A DNA stretch of 64,000 bases from Isotricha intestinalis (taxonomy: Eukaryota > Ciliophora > Litostomatea > Vestibuliferida > Isotrichidae), in contig JAJJLU010003498.1 of the NCBI GenBank assembly GCA_023807065.1, forward strand, positions 1 to 64,000. The letters are read 5' to 3'. Under the pieces are notes generated by a model. The model did no database searches, was not told where the DNA came from, and saw nothing but the letters and a program-made list of their open reading frames with translations. Positions 18,992 to 28,800 of this stretch are shown piece by piece. Made by a program: the position numbers and the translations under genes. Each line of letters begins with the position of its first letter. Position 1 is the stretch's first letter.

Positions 18992-21691
18992 ATGGATTAC
19001 TTTAACAAATTTGGGAACATGTTAAACAAAGGAGTATCAGCAGTAAAACAACAAATTCAAAAAGCAAATAATACAAAGCAAAATACATTTATGTCTCAAG
19101 GAACATATATAAGTCAAAATCCAAATAATTTAAATCAAAGTTTAGGTCTTAACGATGAAAAAATAGAAAAAAATGAAAATACAAATTCATCATCAATGAG
19201 TGCGTTTTTAAAATCAAATTCTCCTTCTTTAACAAATCCTTATCCAACAAAATTTAATAAACCAACAAATCCAGATGAAAAATTTTTGAAAGATTTTAAA
19301 TTAATATATAATGAAACAAGAATTGATTGGGATAATTGTATAATTAAAATAGATGAAAATGATTTTCCTTGTAAATTAATAATTACTTCTTTTAGATTAT
19401 ATTTAATCCCAAATTTTGAAAGTAAAAAAGAATATATAAATTTTTTCCCAAATGATTTTTTTTCTTTACCTCTTCATCAAATTGAAACAGTAGAAAAAAT
19501 ATTAGATAAATTTAAATCATTTCAATATACAATTCAAGTAACAATGAAAGATCAAAGAGTATTTGAATTAATATTTAATTTAGGTCAAAATGAATCATTT
19601 TTAGGAATTTTAAATAATTTAGTTTCAAATAGAGAAATGTCTTCATATTCATCATTTGCAATAAAATATAATGAAAATAATCCAATATATAAAACACCAA
19701 AAATAATAAATGGATGGAATATATATAATCCAGAAAAAGAATTTGCAAGACAAGGATTAGTAAATTTAAAAACAGATGAAAATAATTTATTAAGAATAAC
19801 ATTATTAAATGAAAAATATGAATTATGTGAATCTTACCCAAAATTTTTAATAACTCCAGGTAAATTATCTGATTTATACTTAAAAAATTCAGCTGCTTTT
19901 AGAACTAAAAATAGAGTACCAACTTTATCATATTTTTATAGTTTAAATAGAGGAAGTATTTGGAGATCTTCTCAAACAAAAGTTGGTTTAACTAATCAAA
20001 GAAATCAATATGATGAAGAATTATTATATTGTATGAAAAAAATAAGTTTAAATGAAAGAATTGTTATTTTTGATGCTAGACCTTATTTATCTGCTTATGC
20101 TAATAAATTAAAAGGTGCTGGTTTTGAAAATGTTGATTTTTATCCTGGTGCTGAAATTCATTTTTGTCAAATTGAAAATATTCATACTGCAAGAAATGCT
20201 TTGAATAAAATTTATTCTATGTTGAAAAATCCAAAATTTTCAGAAAATAATAAATTTTATTCTTCCTTTGAAAGTTGTGGTTGGATAGATTTTATATTTA
20301 TGTTAATTAAAGGTTCAATTCAAATAGCACAAAGTGTAAAAATGGGAAATACAGTATTAATTCATTGTAGTGATGGTTGGGATAGAGCAAGTCAATTAAC
20401 TGCATTTTCTCAATTTTTAATTGATCCTTATTATAAAACAATATTAGGTTATATAACTTTAATTGAAAAAGATTTTTTATCTTTTGGACATCAATTCAGA
20501 GCAAGAAATGGTTATTATAATAAAAGTGAATATAATGAAAATCAATGTTCTCCTATTTTATTACAATTTCTTGATGCTACTCATCAATTTTTAGTTCAGT
20601 ATCCTATGTATTTTGAATTTAATATGGAATTTTTAATTTTCATAGGAAATAATATTAATAGTGGTTTATATGGTACTTTTCTTTATAATAATGAAAAAGA
20701 AAGAGAATTAAAAAATGCTAAAGAAAAAACTATGAGTATATGGACTGAAGTTTTTAGAGATATTAATAAATTTAAAAATCCTTTCTATGATAAAAGAACT
20801 TTTAATGATTATTTTCTTACTCCTCCTTTTAGTATTCATCAAATTAGATTTTGGGAAGAATTTTTCATGCAAAATACTCAATTAAGTCTTAGTATTAATT
20901 ATGATAAATTAGTTGGGAAATATCATAAAAATCATTTTAGTAATGTTTTTGGTACCAAAAGTAATCAAGAAAAAATTATTATGTCTAATTATATGCTAAT
21001 GGTTAGAGAGAAAGTTGATTATGAAAAAGAATTAGAAAAAAAAAATAATCAAATTGATTATTTGAAGAAAGCTTTAAAAGAATTTATTTTAATAAATGAA
21101 CCTTCAAAAGATGTTATGGATAAATTAAATAATGAGGGATTACTTAAAAAAATTGGAGATGAATTTGGAGGAAAGTTTGTTTTAGATGAAGGAAATATGA
21201 AATATCAATTTAATAAAAACAAAAATATGTTTGATGGATTAAAACCATCTTCAGTTGAAAAAAAAGATGAAAATAAAAAAAATGGATTAAATAATGATAA
21301 TAACCAAAGACAAGATAATAATATTTCAGATAATATTATTAATAAACAAGATAATGATATTAATATAAATATTGAAAGTAATAATAATCAAGAGAATAAT
21401 AATAATGAAAATAATACTGAAAACAATAATTTAAATGAATATTCAAATGTTAATTTAAACAATGAAAATAATACTGAAAACAATAATTTAAATGACTATT
21501 CAAATGTTAATTTCAACAATGAAAATAATAATGAAGAAATTAAATTAAATGAAAATTCAGATGTTAAATTAAATAATGAAAATAATAATGAAGAAAATAA
21601 TTTAAATAATGACAATAACATAAACAATAATGAAAAGAATAATAATGAAAGTAATAAAATTATCTTTCAAGAGGAAGAAAAATTAGATTAA
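18992..21691 (+). CDS. myotubularin-family phosphoinositide 3-phosphatase
   Basis: 899 residues. A GRAM/PH-like domain at about 85-215 (with WDNCIIKIDENDFPCKLIIT) is followed by the myotubularin phosphatase domain to about 660. The CX5R signature is C459-SDGWD-R465 (HCSDGWDRASQLTAF), the intact active-site form, so an active enzyme is expected. Substrates known for the family are PI3P and PI(3,5)P2 on endosomes. Family landmarks such as NGWNIYNPEKEFARQG and a downstream FGHQFRAR are present. After a short coiled coil (EKELEKKNNQIDYLKKALK) the last 180 residues are Asn/Glu-rich with a 19-residue tandem repeat. No FYVE domain. Stop TAA. Confidence 0.92.
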   Translation: MDYFNKFGNMLNKGVSAVKQQIQKANNTKQNTFMSQGTYISQNPNNLNQSLGLNDEKIEKNENTNSSSMSAFLKSNSPSLTNPYPTKFNKPTNPDEKFLKDFKLIYNETRIDWDNCIIKIDENDFPCKLIITSFRLYLIPNFESKKEYINFFPNDFFSLPLHQIETVEKILDKFKSFQYTIQVTMKDQRVFELIFNLGQNESFLGILNNLVSNREMSSYSSFAIKYNENNPIYKTPKIINGWNIYNPEKEFARQGLVNLKTDENNLLRITLLNEKYELCESYPKFLITPGKLSDLYLKNSAAFRTKNRVPTLSYFYSLNRGSIWRSSQTKVGLTNQRNQYDEELLYCMKKISLNERIVIFDARPYLSAYANKLKGAGFENVDFYPGAEIHFCQIENIHTARNALNKIYSMLKNPKFSENNKFYSSFESCGWIDFIFMLIKGSIQIAQSVKMGNTVLIHCSDGWDRASQLTAFSQFLIDPYYKTILGYITLIEKDFLSFGHQFRARNGYYNKSEYNENQCSPILLQFLDATHQFLVQYPMYFEFNMEFLIFIGNNINSGLYGTFLYNNEKERELKNAKEKTMSIWTEVFRDINKFKNPFYDKRTFNDYFLTPPFSIHQIRFWEEFFMQNTQLSLSINYDKLVGKYHKNHFSNVFGTKSNQEKIIMSNYMLMVREKVDYEKELEKKNNQIDYLKKALKEFILINEPSKDVMDKLNNEGLLKKIGDEFGGKFVLDEGNMKYQFNKNKNMFDGLKPSSVEKKDENKKNGLNNDNNQRQDNNISDNIINKQDNDININIESNNNQENNNNENNTENNNLNEYSNVNLNNENNTENNNLNDYSNVNFNNENNNEEIKLNENSDVKLNNENNNEENNLNNDNNINNNEKNNNESNKIIFQEEEKLD
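21404..21631 (+). repeat. 57-bp coding repeat (19-residue unit), four copies
   Basis: Units begin NENNTENNNLN or NENNNEE and repeat every 57 bp in the C-terminal tail of the myotubularin gene. The first two are nearly identical, the third diverged and the fourth partly eroded. The period is a multiple of three, so the reading frame survives copy-number change. Confidence 0.85.
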
Positions 21692-21771
21692 AGAAAATAG
21701 AATAATAAATTAAATAGAAATTGGAAAACATTTATAAAATAAGTATTAATTTAACTAAGAAAAAAGATTTG

Positions 21772-22743
21772 TTAATTCAATATTTTATTCATTTCTTCAT
21801 AAACATCATTTTGAATATTTAAAATATAATTTGAATATTTATTAATTTGGTTAATTTCATTACATCTTTCATTTTCTTCAATTTCAACTTGACAATCCAT
21901 TTTTATATTAATTTCTTTTTTAATTTCATTTTTTAAAGAATTTATTTTTTCATTTTTTTCATTAATAAAATTAACATTAGTTTCATTAATATATTCATTA
22001 ATTTTTTCATTATACATTTCAATTAAATATTTTCCTTCAAGAAATAAATCATCACCTTCATTTCTTTCTTCAAATATATATTTTAATTTATCAATTAACA
22101 TTCCTGCATAAGAATTCCTTGTTAAAATCAATTCTGAATTTTTTTCATTTATTTTAGAAATTAAATTTGTTAATTCAGTTTTATTTTCTTCAAAATCTTT
22201 ATATTGATAATATGATTGTAAATTTGAAAGAAGATTATAATAAAAATTTTTATCTTCTTCATTATTATATAATTCATTATATTTATTTTCATCAAAATTT
22301 AAAAAATTGTTTAATTTCTTATTTAATGGTTGAGTTATTTGATTTATATATTCAATTGATTTTTCCTTTATTGCTATGTTAAAATTTAATTCATCATTAT
22401 TACATATTTTATTTGAGTTTAATACATTTTCAATTAAACATTTTTTAAAATTATTATTATAATTTGTTTCTATTTGATTTATATTATCTTTTAAATTTAA
22501 TTCAAATTTTTGTTTTTTTTTCTCTGTTTGAGTTGCATCTGATATATTTTTTATGTTATTATGAATTAAATTTAAAAAAGTTAATTCTTTTATATGTTCT
22601 TCTTTGTCATCTGTTTGATTTTCATTTAATGAATTATTTAATTTAATTTGAATTAAAACAGGATTAATATTATTCTTTAAATTCATGGTAACAACAAAAC
22701 TATATAAAAAAATGAAAAATAATCCTTTTACACCAAAATTCAT
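21772..22743 (-). CDS. hypothetical secreted or ER-luminal coiled protein, 323 aa
   Basis: Not recognised. The N terminus is a clear signal peptide (about 1-21, VKGLFFIFLYSFVVTM). The remainder is hydrophilic, rich in N, E, K and I, mostly predicted helix, with four or so cysteines (in FKKCLIEN, NKICNND, KMDCQVE and NERCNEI) that could form disulfides in the secretory pathway. No membrane anchor and no KDEL-like end. It lies head to tail downstream of the CDC50 gene and converges with the myotubularin gene. Confidence 0.6.
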   Translation of the reverse strand: MNFGVKGLFFIFLYSFVVTMNLKNNINPVLIQIKLNNSLNENQTDDKEEHIKELTFLNLIHNNIKNISDATQTEKKKQKFELNLKDNINQIETNYNNNFKKCLIENVLNSNKICNNDELNFNIAIKEKSIEYINQITQPLNKKLNNFLNFDENKYNELYNNEEDKNFYYNLLSNLQSYYQYKDFEENKTELTNLISKINEKNSELILTRNSYAGMLIDKLKYIFEERNEGDDLFLEGKYLIEMYNEKINEYINETNVNFINEKNEKINSLKNEIKKEINIKMDCQVEIEENERCNEINQINKYSNYILNIQNDVYEEMNKILN

Positions 22744-22846
22744 TTTATTTGAATTATCACATTTATATTAACCGTTTTATTAATAATAAAAAAAAACAAA
22801 AATAAAATAAAAATAAAATATATCATGTAATTCAAAAAAAAAATAT

Positions 22847-23812
22847 TTATTTTTGTTTTTTCTGATGAATATTATATCCAATAAGGAAAACAATAGCTAA
22901 AATAATACAAATAACTCCAACAACAATATAAGAAACAGCTAAGAAAGTATTTTTTCCTCCGAAAGCATTAACATTACTTAAAACAAAATGTTTTTCTCCT
23001 CCAAAAGAAGCAACATCAAAATTATTATAAATTTTAACTCTATAAGTTCCAGGTTCTAAATCTCTATTAATTCTTCCCCATAATTTCCTAAAATTAGGTA
23101 AACCAGAAGGTCTCATCCAAACAATAAAATGCTCATTCGTCATATCAATCCATTGTTTATCTAAATCATTATTCTTATATTTTAATTCTTTATCAGCTTT
23201 CCAAGCAATATCTTTTTCATCAATTTCAATTTTTTGGCCTCCATCATCAAATAATTCAAAAAGATCTTTAAAATAACTTTTAGCTATTAAACCACATGGA
23301 ATTGCAAGTTCCTCATCATTTAATATTGAATCCCCTTTTGCACTCTTTTGACCCCCAACTCCCATTTCCTTATTTGTTATTACTGGATCACAATCTCCAC
23401 TATCTTTTATTGATTTTAAACTTACATCTTTTCCCTTTAATTGATCATCGCTCTTTGATTTTACATATCTTCTGTGATTTTGATAAAAATTGTTTAATTG
23501 ATAATATACCATTACTTTTTTTTCTATTTTTTTATCTATTTTTATTTCCTTTTCACATGTTGCATTATTTAAATCGTGACATTCTAGATCATAACGAACA
23601 CTCACTTCGTGAATTTTATTTGAGTATATTAATATTATTATTCCTATTATTATGAATATTATTCCAAAGGATATAAATGTTATTGTTGTACTTGTTATTG
23701 TTGGAACTGGACGCCATGCTGGAAGTTTTTGTTGTTTAAATTTTGAAGCTTTTAATCTTTCATATACTTCGTCTTGATTCTCTGTTCCTTGCTCTTCTTG
23801 ATTTTGATTCAT
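22847..23812 (-). CDS. CDC50/Lem3-family beta subunit of a P4-ATPase lipid flippase
   Basis: 321 residues with the family layout: a cytosolic N terminus containing FKQQKLPAWRPVPT, transmembrane helix 1 at about 42-63, a large extracytoplasmic domain, and transmembrane helix 2 at about 290-312 before a basic tail ending QKKQK. Family landmarks include YYQLNNFYQNHRRYVKS, the segment IPCGLIAKSYF, and the C-terminal part of the ectodomain with RINRDLEPGTYRVKIYNNF. CDC50 proteins pair with P4-ATPases for ER exit and lipid translocation. Cysteines for the conserved ectodomain disulfides are present (CHDLNNATC). It is divergent from the next gene across only 83 bp. Confidence 0.93.
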   Translation of the reverse strand: MNQNQEEQGTENQDEVYERLKASKFKQQKLPAWRPVPTITSTTITFISFGIIFIIIGIIILIYSNKIHEVSVRYDLECHDLNNATCEKEIKIDKKIEKKVMVYYQLNNFYQNHRRYVKSKSDDQLKGKDVSLKSIKDSGDCDPVITNKEMGVGGQKSAKGDSILNDEELAIPCGLIAKSYFKDLFELFDDGGQKIEIDEKDIAWKADKELKYKNNDLDKQWIDMTNEHFIVWMRPSGLPNFRKLWGRINRDLEPGTYRVKIYNNFDVASFGGEKHFVLSNVNAFGGKNTFLAVSYIVVGVICIILAIVFLIGYNIHQKKQK

Positions 23813-23895
23813 TTTTTATTTATTATTTATTTATTTTAATTTTTAAAATTTTTAGTAGGTTTTATTATTCATTTTTTATATATTTTTTTTAATTA
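23813..23895. promoter_or_regulatory. 83-bp divergent promoter region
   Basis: The CDC50 and PPTC7-like genes start back to back with only 83 bp between the two ATGs, the shortest divergent spacer here. It must serve both genes. It is nearly pure A/T and I see no discrete box. Confidence 0.5.
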
Positions 23896-24933
23896 ATGAG
23901 TGGTTTTATTGATTTAAGATTTGGAAATAAAAATAAAAGATATGTTCAAGGTAGTTTATTTTCAAATTATCCTTTACTTTTTTTCTTAATGAATACAAAA
24001 AAAGATAATTTACAAAATTTAATAAACTCTTCTTATAAAACTAAAAAAGTAAAGAATAAAATATTAATTAAAACATCAATAAAAGAAATGTTATTAAATT
24101 CTGAAAATAATAATAATAATAATAATATATTCTCGAATGACAATTTACAAATAATAACAAAGGGAATATCATATTGGAAAGAACTTAATATAAACTCAAT
24201 ATCATATTCAAAAAAATTAAAAGAAAAATTATCTCAAATAAAATTTTTAGAAATTCCAAATGAAGAAAAATTAAAAGAAAAAGTGATATCAATTATAAAA
24301 AATTTAAATAAAAATATGAAAATAGAAGGAACATCAACATTTAGTTTATTATATATTGATAAGTTAAATATGAGAATGTTATGTATTTCAATTGGTGATT
24401 CTCTTTATTCTATAATGAGATTTGATAATGAATCTCATAAATATAGAATGGAGTTTATTTCCAAAGAAAAATATCATTCTTTTAATACTCCTTATCAAAT
24501 AGGAAAATATGGAGACTCTCCTGAAAATTTAATAAGTTTAAAACACGAGATTTTAGAAAATGATATTATAATTTTGGGAAATGATTGTTTTTGGGATAAT
24601 ATATCAATTGAGAATATTTTAGATATAATAAATAATGAAATTAATTTTAATATTGATTTTCATTCTATTATTTGTGAGAAATTAATTGAAGAAGCTAAAA
24701 AAAATTCTGAAGATGAATTTTTTATTTCTCCTTTTAGTATTAAAGCAAAAGAAAATGGGTTTTATTATTTAGGAGGAAAACCAGGTGATATTTTATTAAA
24801 TGTGAGTATTATAAAATATAATAATATAAATAATATAAAAAATAAATTTGTAAGTGAAAGTGAGTTTGATCAATTTTCAATTGCTTCAAAATTTACTTCT
24901 AACACAAGTATTATGAATGATATTTTCAATTAA
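23896..24933 (+). CDS. PPTC7-like PP2C-family protein, probably catalytically inactive
   Basis: 345 residues aligning by eye to the PP2C family, closest to PPTC7/Ptc7. Residues 86-98 (IITKGISYWKEL) sit where the family has a D-G-V-G-G-W motif. Residues 163-170 (SIGDSLY) match the GDS strand. HSFNTPYQIG is a PPTC7 hallmark, and ILGNDCFWDN at about 227-233 corresponds to the TDG-L-DN motif. Two metal-binding aspartates appear lost: K89 replaces the Asp of the first motif, and G297 replaces the first Asp of the final DD motif (GGKPGDIL). D168 and D230 remain. The fold is likely kept as a pseudophosphatase, an inference from motif loss. Confidence 0.75.
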   Translation: MSGFIDLRFGNKNKRYVQGSLFSNYPLLFFLMNTKKDNLQNLINSSYKTKKVKNKILIKTSIKEMLLNSENNNNNNNIFSNDNLQIITKGISYWKELNINSISYSKKLKEKLSQIKFLEIPNEEKLKEKVISIIKNLNKNMKIEGTSTFSLLYIDKLNMRMLCISIGDSLYSIMRFDNESHKYRMEFISKEKYHSFNTPYQIGKYGDSPENLISLKHEILENDIIILGNDCFWDNISIENILDIINNEINFNIDFHSIICEKLIEEAKKNSEDEFFISPFSIKAKENGFYYLGGKPGDILLNVSIIKYNNINNIKNKFVSESEFDQFSIASKFTSNTSIMNDIFN

Positions 24934-25053
24934 ATTATGAAAATCAAAAATATATAAAATTATATAAAGATGTAATATGTGTTAGATTATTAAACTAGAA
25001 AATATATAATTATTTTTATTATAAATTCAAACAATCTCTTTTTATATTTTTTA

Positions 25054-25533
25054 ATGTCTAATACAAGAATTTTTATTCGAAATCTTCCTTTAAAAGTTAA
25101 AGAAGAAGATTTAAATAATTTATTTTCTAAATGTGGAAAAGTTGAAGAAATAATATTAAAAACAAATTTTGCTTTTATTGAATATGGTTCAGTTCAATCT
25201 TCTTTAAATGCAATTAGAAATTTTAATAATTATAATTTTAAAGGTTCTAAAATTATAGTAGAACAAGCAAAAACTAGAGATGAAAAATTACAAGAAAAAG
25301 AAAGAGAAAAATGTTTTAAATGTGGTGAATATGGTCATTTTGCGAAAGATTGTAAAGGACCCAATAAAAAATTTAATGCTAATTTTCTCAGAGAAAATAT
25401 TGATATTAAACATTCTTTTAAAGATTTTAAAACTTCTACAAATTTTCATTTGAGGAAAAAAAGATTTAGAAATTGTAGAAAAAGCCCTAAAAGATCTTTT
25501 TCTCTTTCTTCTTTATCTGATAAAAGTATGTAA
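25054..25533 (+). CDS. RRM plus CCHC zinc-knuckle SR-type RNA-binding protein
   Basis: 159 residues. An RRM occupies residues 4-70, with RNP2-like IFIRNLPL and RNP1-like FAFIEYG. It is followed by a zinc knuckle C87-x2-C90-x4-H95-x4-C100 (CFKCGEYGHFAKDC). The tail is short, basic and Ser/Arg-containing (RKSPKRSFSLSSLSDKS). This is the layout of SRSF7/RSZ-type splicing factors. The presence of an SR factor fits a genome with at least some introns, although none is visible in this window. It lies 120 bp after the PPTC7-like gene on the same strand. Stop TAA. Confidence 0.88.
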   Translation: MSNTRIFIRNLPLKVKEEDLNNLFSKCGKVEEIILKTNFAFIEYGSVQSSLNAIRNFNNYNFKGSKIIVEQAKTRDEKLQEKEREKCFKCGEYGHFAKDCKGPNKKFNANFLRENIDIKHSFKDFKTSTNFHLRKKRFRNCRKSPKRSFSLSSLSDKSM

Positions 25534-25867
25534 GAGTTTTTAAATTTTTTTTTGAAAATTTTTTACAAAATATATTTATTTTTCTTTAATATTAATTTAG
25601 ATCACTTCCACATTATCATTTATATTTATATGATATAAAAATTTTATCAATATTATTTAAAAAAAGAAATTAAAAATCATTTTTAAATTTAATAGGAAAA
25701 TTATTAAATTATTTTATTATTTGATTTTAAATTATTTGTTTATTATAATTTTTGAATCTTTAATAAAAAGTTAAACAAAAATAAAGTAATCAACGAAACA
25801 AATTCAAAAATTTTTTAAAAGATTCAATTAAATTTTTTTAACTAAAAAAAAGAATAAAAATCATAAT
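25534..25867. other. 334-bp spacer between converging 3' ends
   Basis: Between the SR-protein and dynein 3' ends. A+T-rich, stops in all frames, no structure seen. Presumably 3' UTRs. Confidence 0.4.
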
Positions 25868-28800
25868 TTAATCACTTTTACAAAGTAACAAGCATGTACC
25901 TTTTTTAATCCAATAACTTAAAATTTCTTCATTGCTTTTATCAATACCTTCCTTATCTTTTTCCCTTACAATATTTAGAGTAATATCCATAATGTAGCTA
26001 CCTTTTCCTAAATAATCTCCTCTGATAGGTATATAATACAAAGGGAAATTTCTAGTAATTTCAACAGCAACTTCTCCAGCTAAAGCATTGGTTCCAAAAT
26101 TAGGTAATCTTTCTTCACTTGCAGTTGGAGTAATAACAATATTAGGTAAATCACATGTTAATTCTTGAATTGCTTCTTCTCTCATTCCTAAATTTTTCTT
26201 ATCCCAAAATCCTCCTTCTATATTTATTCCATGAATTATATATCCATTTGTATTTTTACTACTTTTTTCATCTCCAACTTCATTCAATACTTTAAATTGT
26301 AATGTTACATTATTGTAAGATACTTTATTCATTAATGAAAATCTTTGTTTTATTGCTGTTATAAATGATGTCGGATTTGTAAAGTAACCTAAAGTATATG
26401 TTGGAGTATATAAACCATTCATTATCCATGTTCTGAAAAATTCTACTCTTTTAAATAAATCTTCTAAGAAATGAATAAATGGTTTAGTACTTAAATACAT
26501 GCATAACCATGGAATTGGAATTTTATCTTCACTTATTGATTGAATTGATTGATGGATTTGCGCTGTTAACGTTATATGACCTTTAAGTGCTTTTTCAAAG
26601 TTATCTAAATCATTTTGAATTATACTTATTAATTTATTATATTTTTCTGCTTCTTGATATAAGAGAATATTTATTGGATTATAATTCTTAGTTTTTTCTC
26701 CTATTGAACCTGATCCTCCTTCACTATCATACATTTCAAATTTTTTCTTATCTGCATCTAATAGTTTTGGTATTTTAGTTCTTGCTGTTTTTATCTTATT
26801 TAATACTACATCATCCATACTTCTTAATTCAGCACTTGCAACTACATCATTATTTAATATTCTAATATTATCTAATAATTCTAAATTATCATGTATTTGA
26901 CTTGATATTTCTGCATTGAAGTGTAACCCGAAAACTTCTGGAGTTTCTTCTCTTAATTTTTTCGATTCTTCTCTAAAGAAACACATTCTTAAATAAAAAT
27001 CACTTTTATTTGCATTTGATGAATCACTTGTTATTGTATTTTTATATTTTTCAAATAAGCTATCATCTAATAAAGGATAGAAGATATCAGGTGATGAGGA
27101 TAAATTATAATTTTTATCAATTATTAAATTAGCATTGAAGAAGTGTTCTGCATAACATTGTAATAATTCTAAATCTTTAGGATTAGTAAATCTAGAACCA
27201 TAATTAATACAAATTAAATCTTGAATGGCTTTCCAAGGGAAATCTTGTGGATTAATATATCTTTTACAATAAGTTCTAAGAATATCAAAAGCAATTTTAA
27301 AATCAGAATTATTAAAATCGTAGGATTTTGTCCATCCATAACCTTTAAATTTCCTTCTTTCAATAAGTAATGAATGGAACATTGCAAGTGAATAAACTAA
27401 TTTAGCTAAAACAGAAGCTCTATTATCATTTTTTTCATATTTATTAACAGGTGCAGTATTAGCTTCATTAGCTGCTTCTTTACTTAATTCTTCAAATAAT
27501 AAACTCATATTATTTCCAATTCCATTAGGTTGTTCAAAAGTAATTTTATTACATCTTTGTAATAAACTAATTGGATAATCTGGATGTGGATTTGTAGAAA
27601 TGATAATTTTGAAATTTGGATGTGGATTACTTAATTTTATATCATCCATTGTTTTTTCAAATAATGGAATTCCTTGTAAAGTTAAATGTGTATTTGCTAT
27701 ATAAACCCATCCTCCTACTTTTGCCATATCTAATAATAAACTATGTGTTAATGGCCATTGATCTTGATTTAATGTTGCAACAACACATCTTGGTTTTATT
27801 TCTTTTTCATCTTCTTTTTCTTTTTCATTTCTTAATTTTTCTCTTTCTCTTCTTTCCTTTTCTTTTTCTCTTTCTCTCTTTTTTCTCTCTTTTGGATCTT
27901 TTGGTTCATCTTCTTCTTCTTCTTCATCTTTTTTCCCTTTATCTTTCTCGTCTTTTGGTTTTAATTCTTCCCATAATTGTAAAATATTATCTGAAGGTTC
28001 AACTCCTCCTCCATGAACAATTAATAAAGGAATATCAGGAGTAACTTCATTAGTAATAATTTCGGCTAAATTAGCTCCTTGTTCTTTTAAATCAACATCT
28101 AAATTTTTATAAATAAAATCTTTAATTCCATCAGATATTTTATCTGGTCTTAAAGCTTTGATAAATAATAATTTTCTTATATTTGTTGTTCCTTTACATT
28201 TATTTTCCCATTCAACTGGTAATTCTTCAATTTCCTTATTTTGATACCATTTATGCCAATCTGATGAATTATGACTAATTGATGCAACTATACCTTTTAA
28301 ATCAGGAATTTTTTCTAAACTAATTAAGAAGTTCCAAGCATTTTGATCATTGATCCATGTTGGTTTAATCATTTTTTCATCTGCATTATCATATGTGTTA
28401 TTAAGTAACATTGCAAATTCTTGCATATTAAAGAAATCATACATTGGAACATTACTCTTTTGTTTTGGAGCTTTATTTAAATCATCTTCTTCTTCTTCAT
28501 GTCCTTTATTTGGCTGAAGATATTTTGTCATTCCTTTCTTTTCAAATTCTTTTCTTTGTTCTTCATCATTACTAAATATTGTAGCTAAACATAATTGAAG
28601 TGAAAATAGTAATTTATGTTTTTCAAACAAACATTGATTTGCATAATTTATAACTCTTTGTAAATGAATTTTTTCTATTGCTTTTATACGATCTTCTGAA
28701 CTATCTATTCCTCCTCCATTTCTTGGATCTGTTGATATTTTTACACTTTTTTCAAATAATGTTATATAATGTTTTAAGGAGAATTCATACATATTATTTA

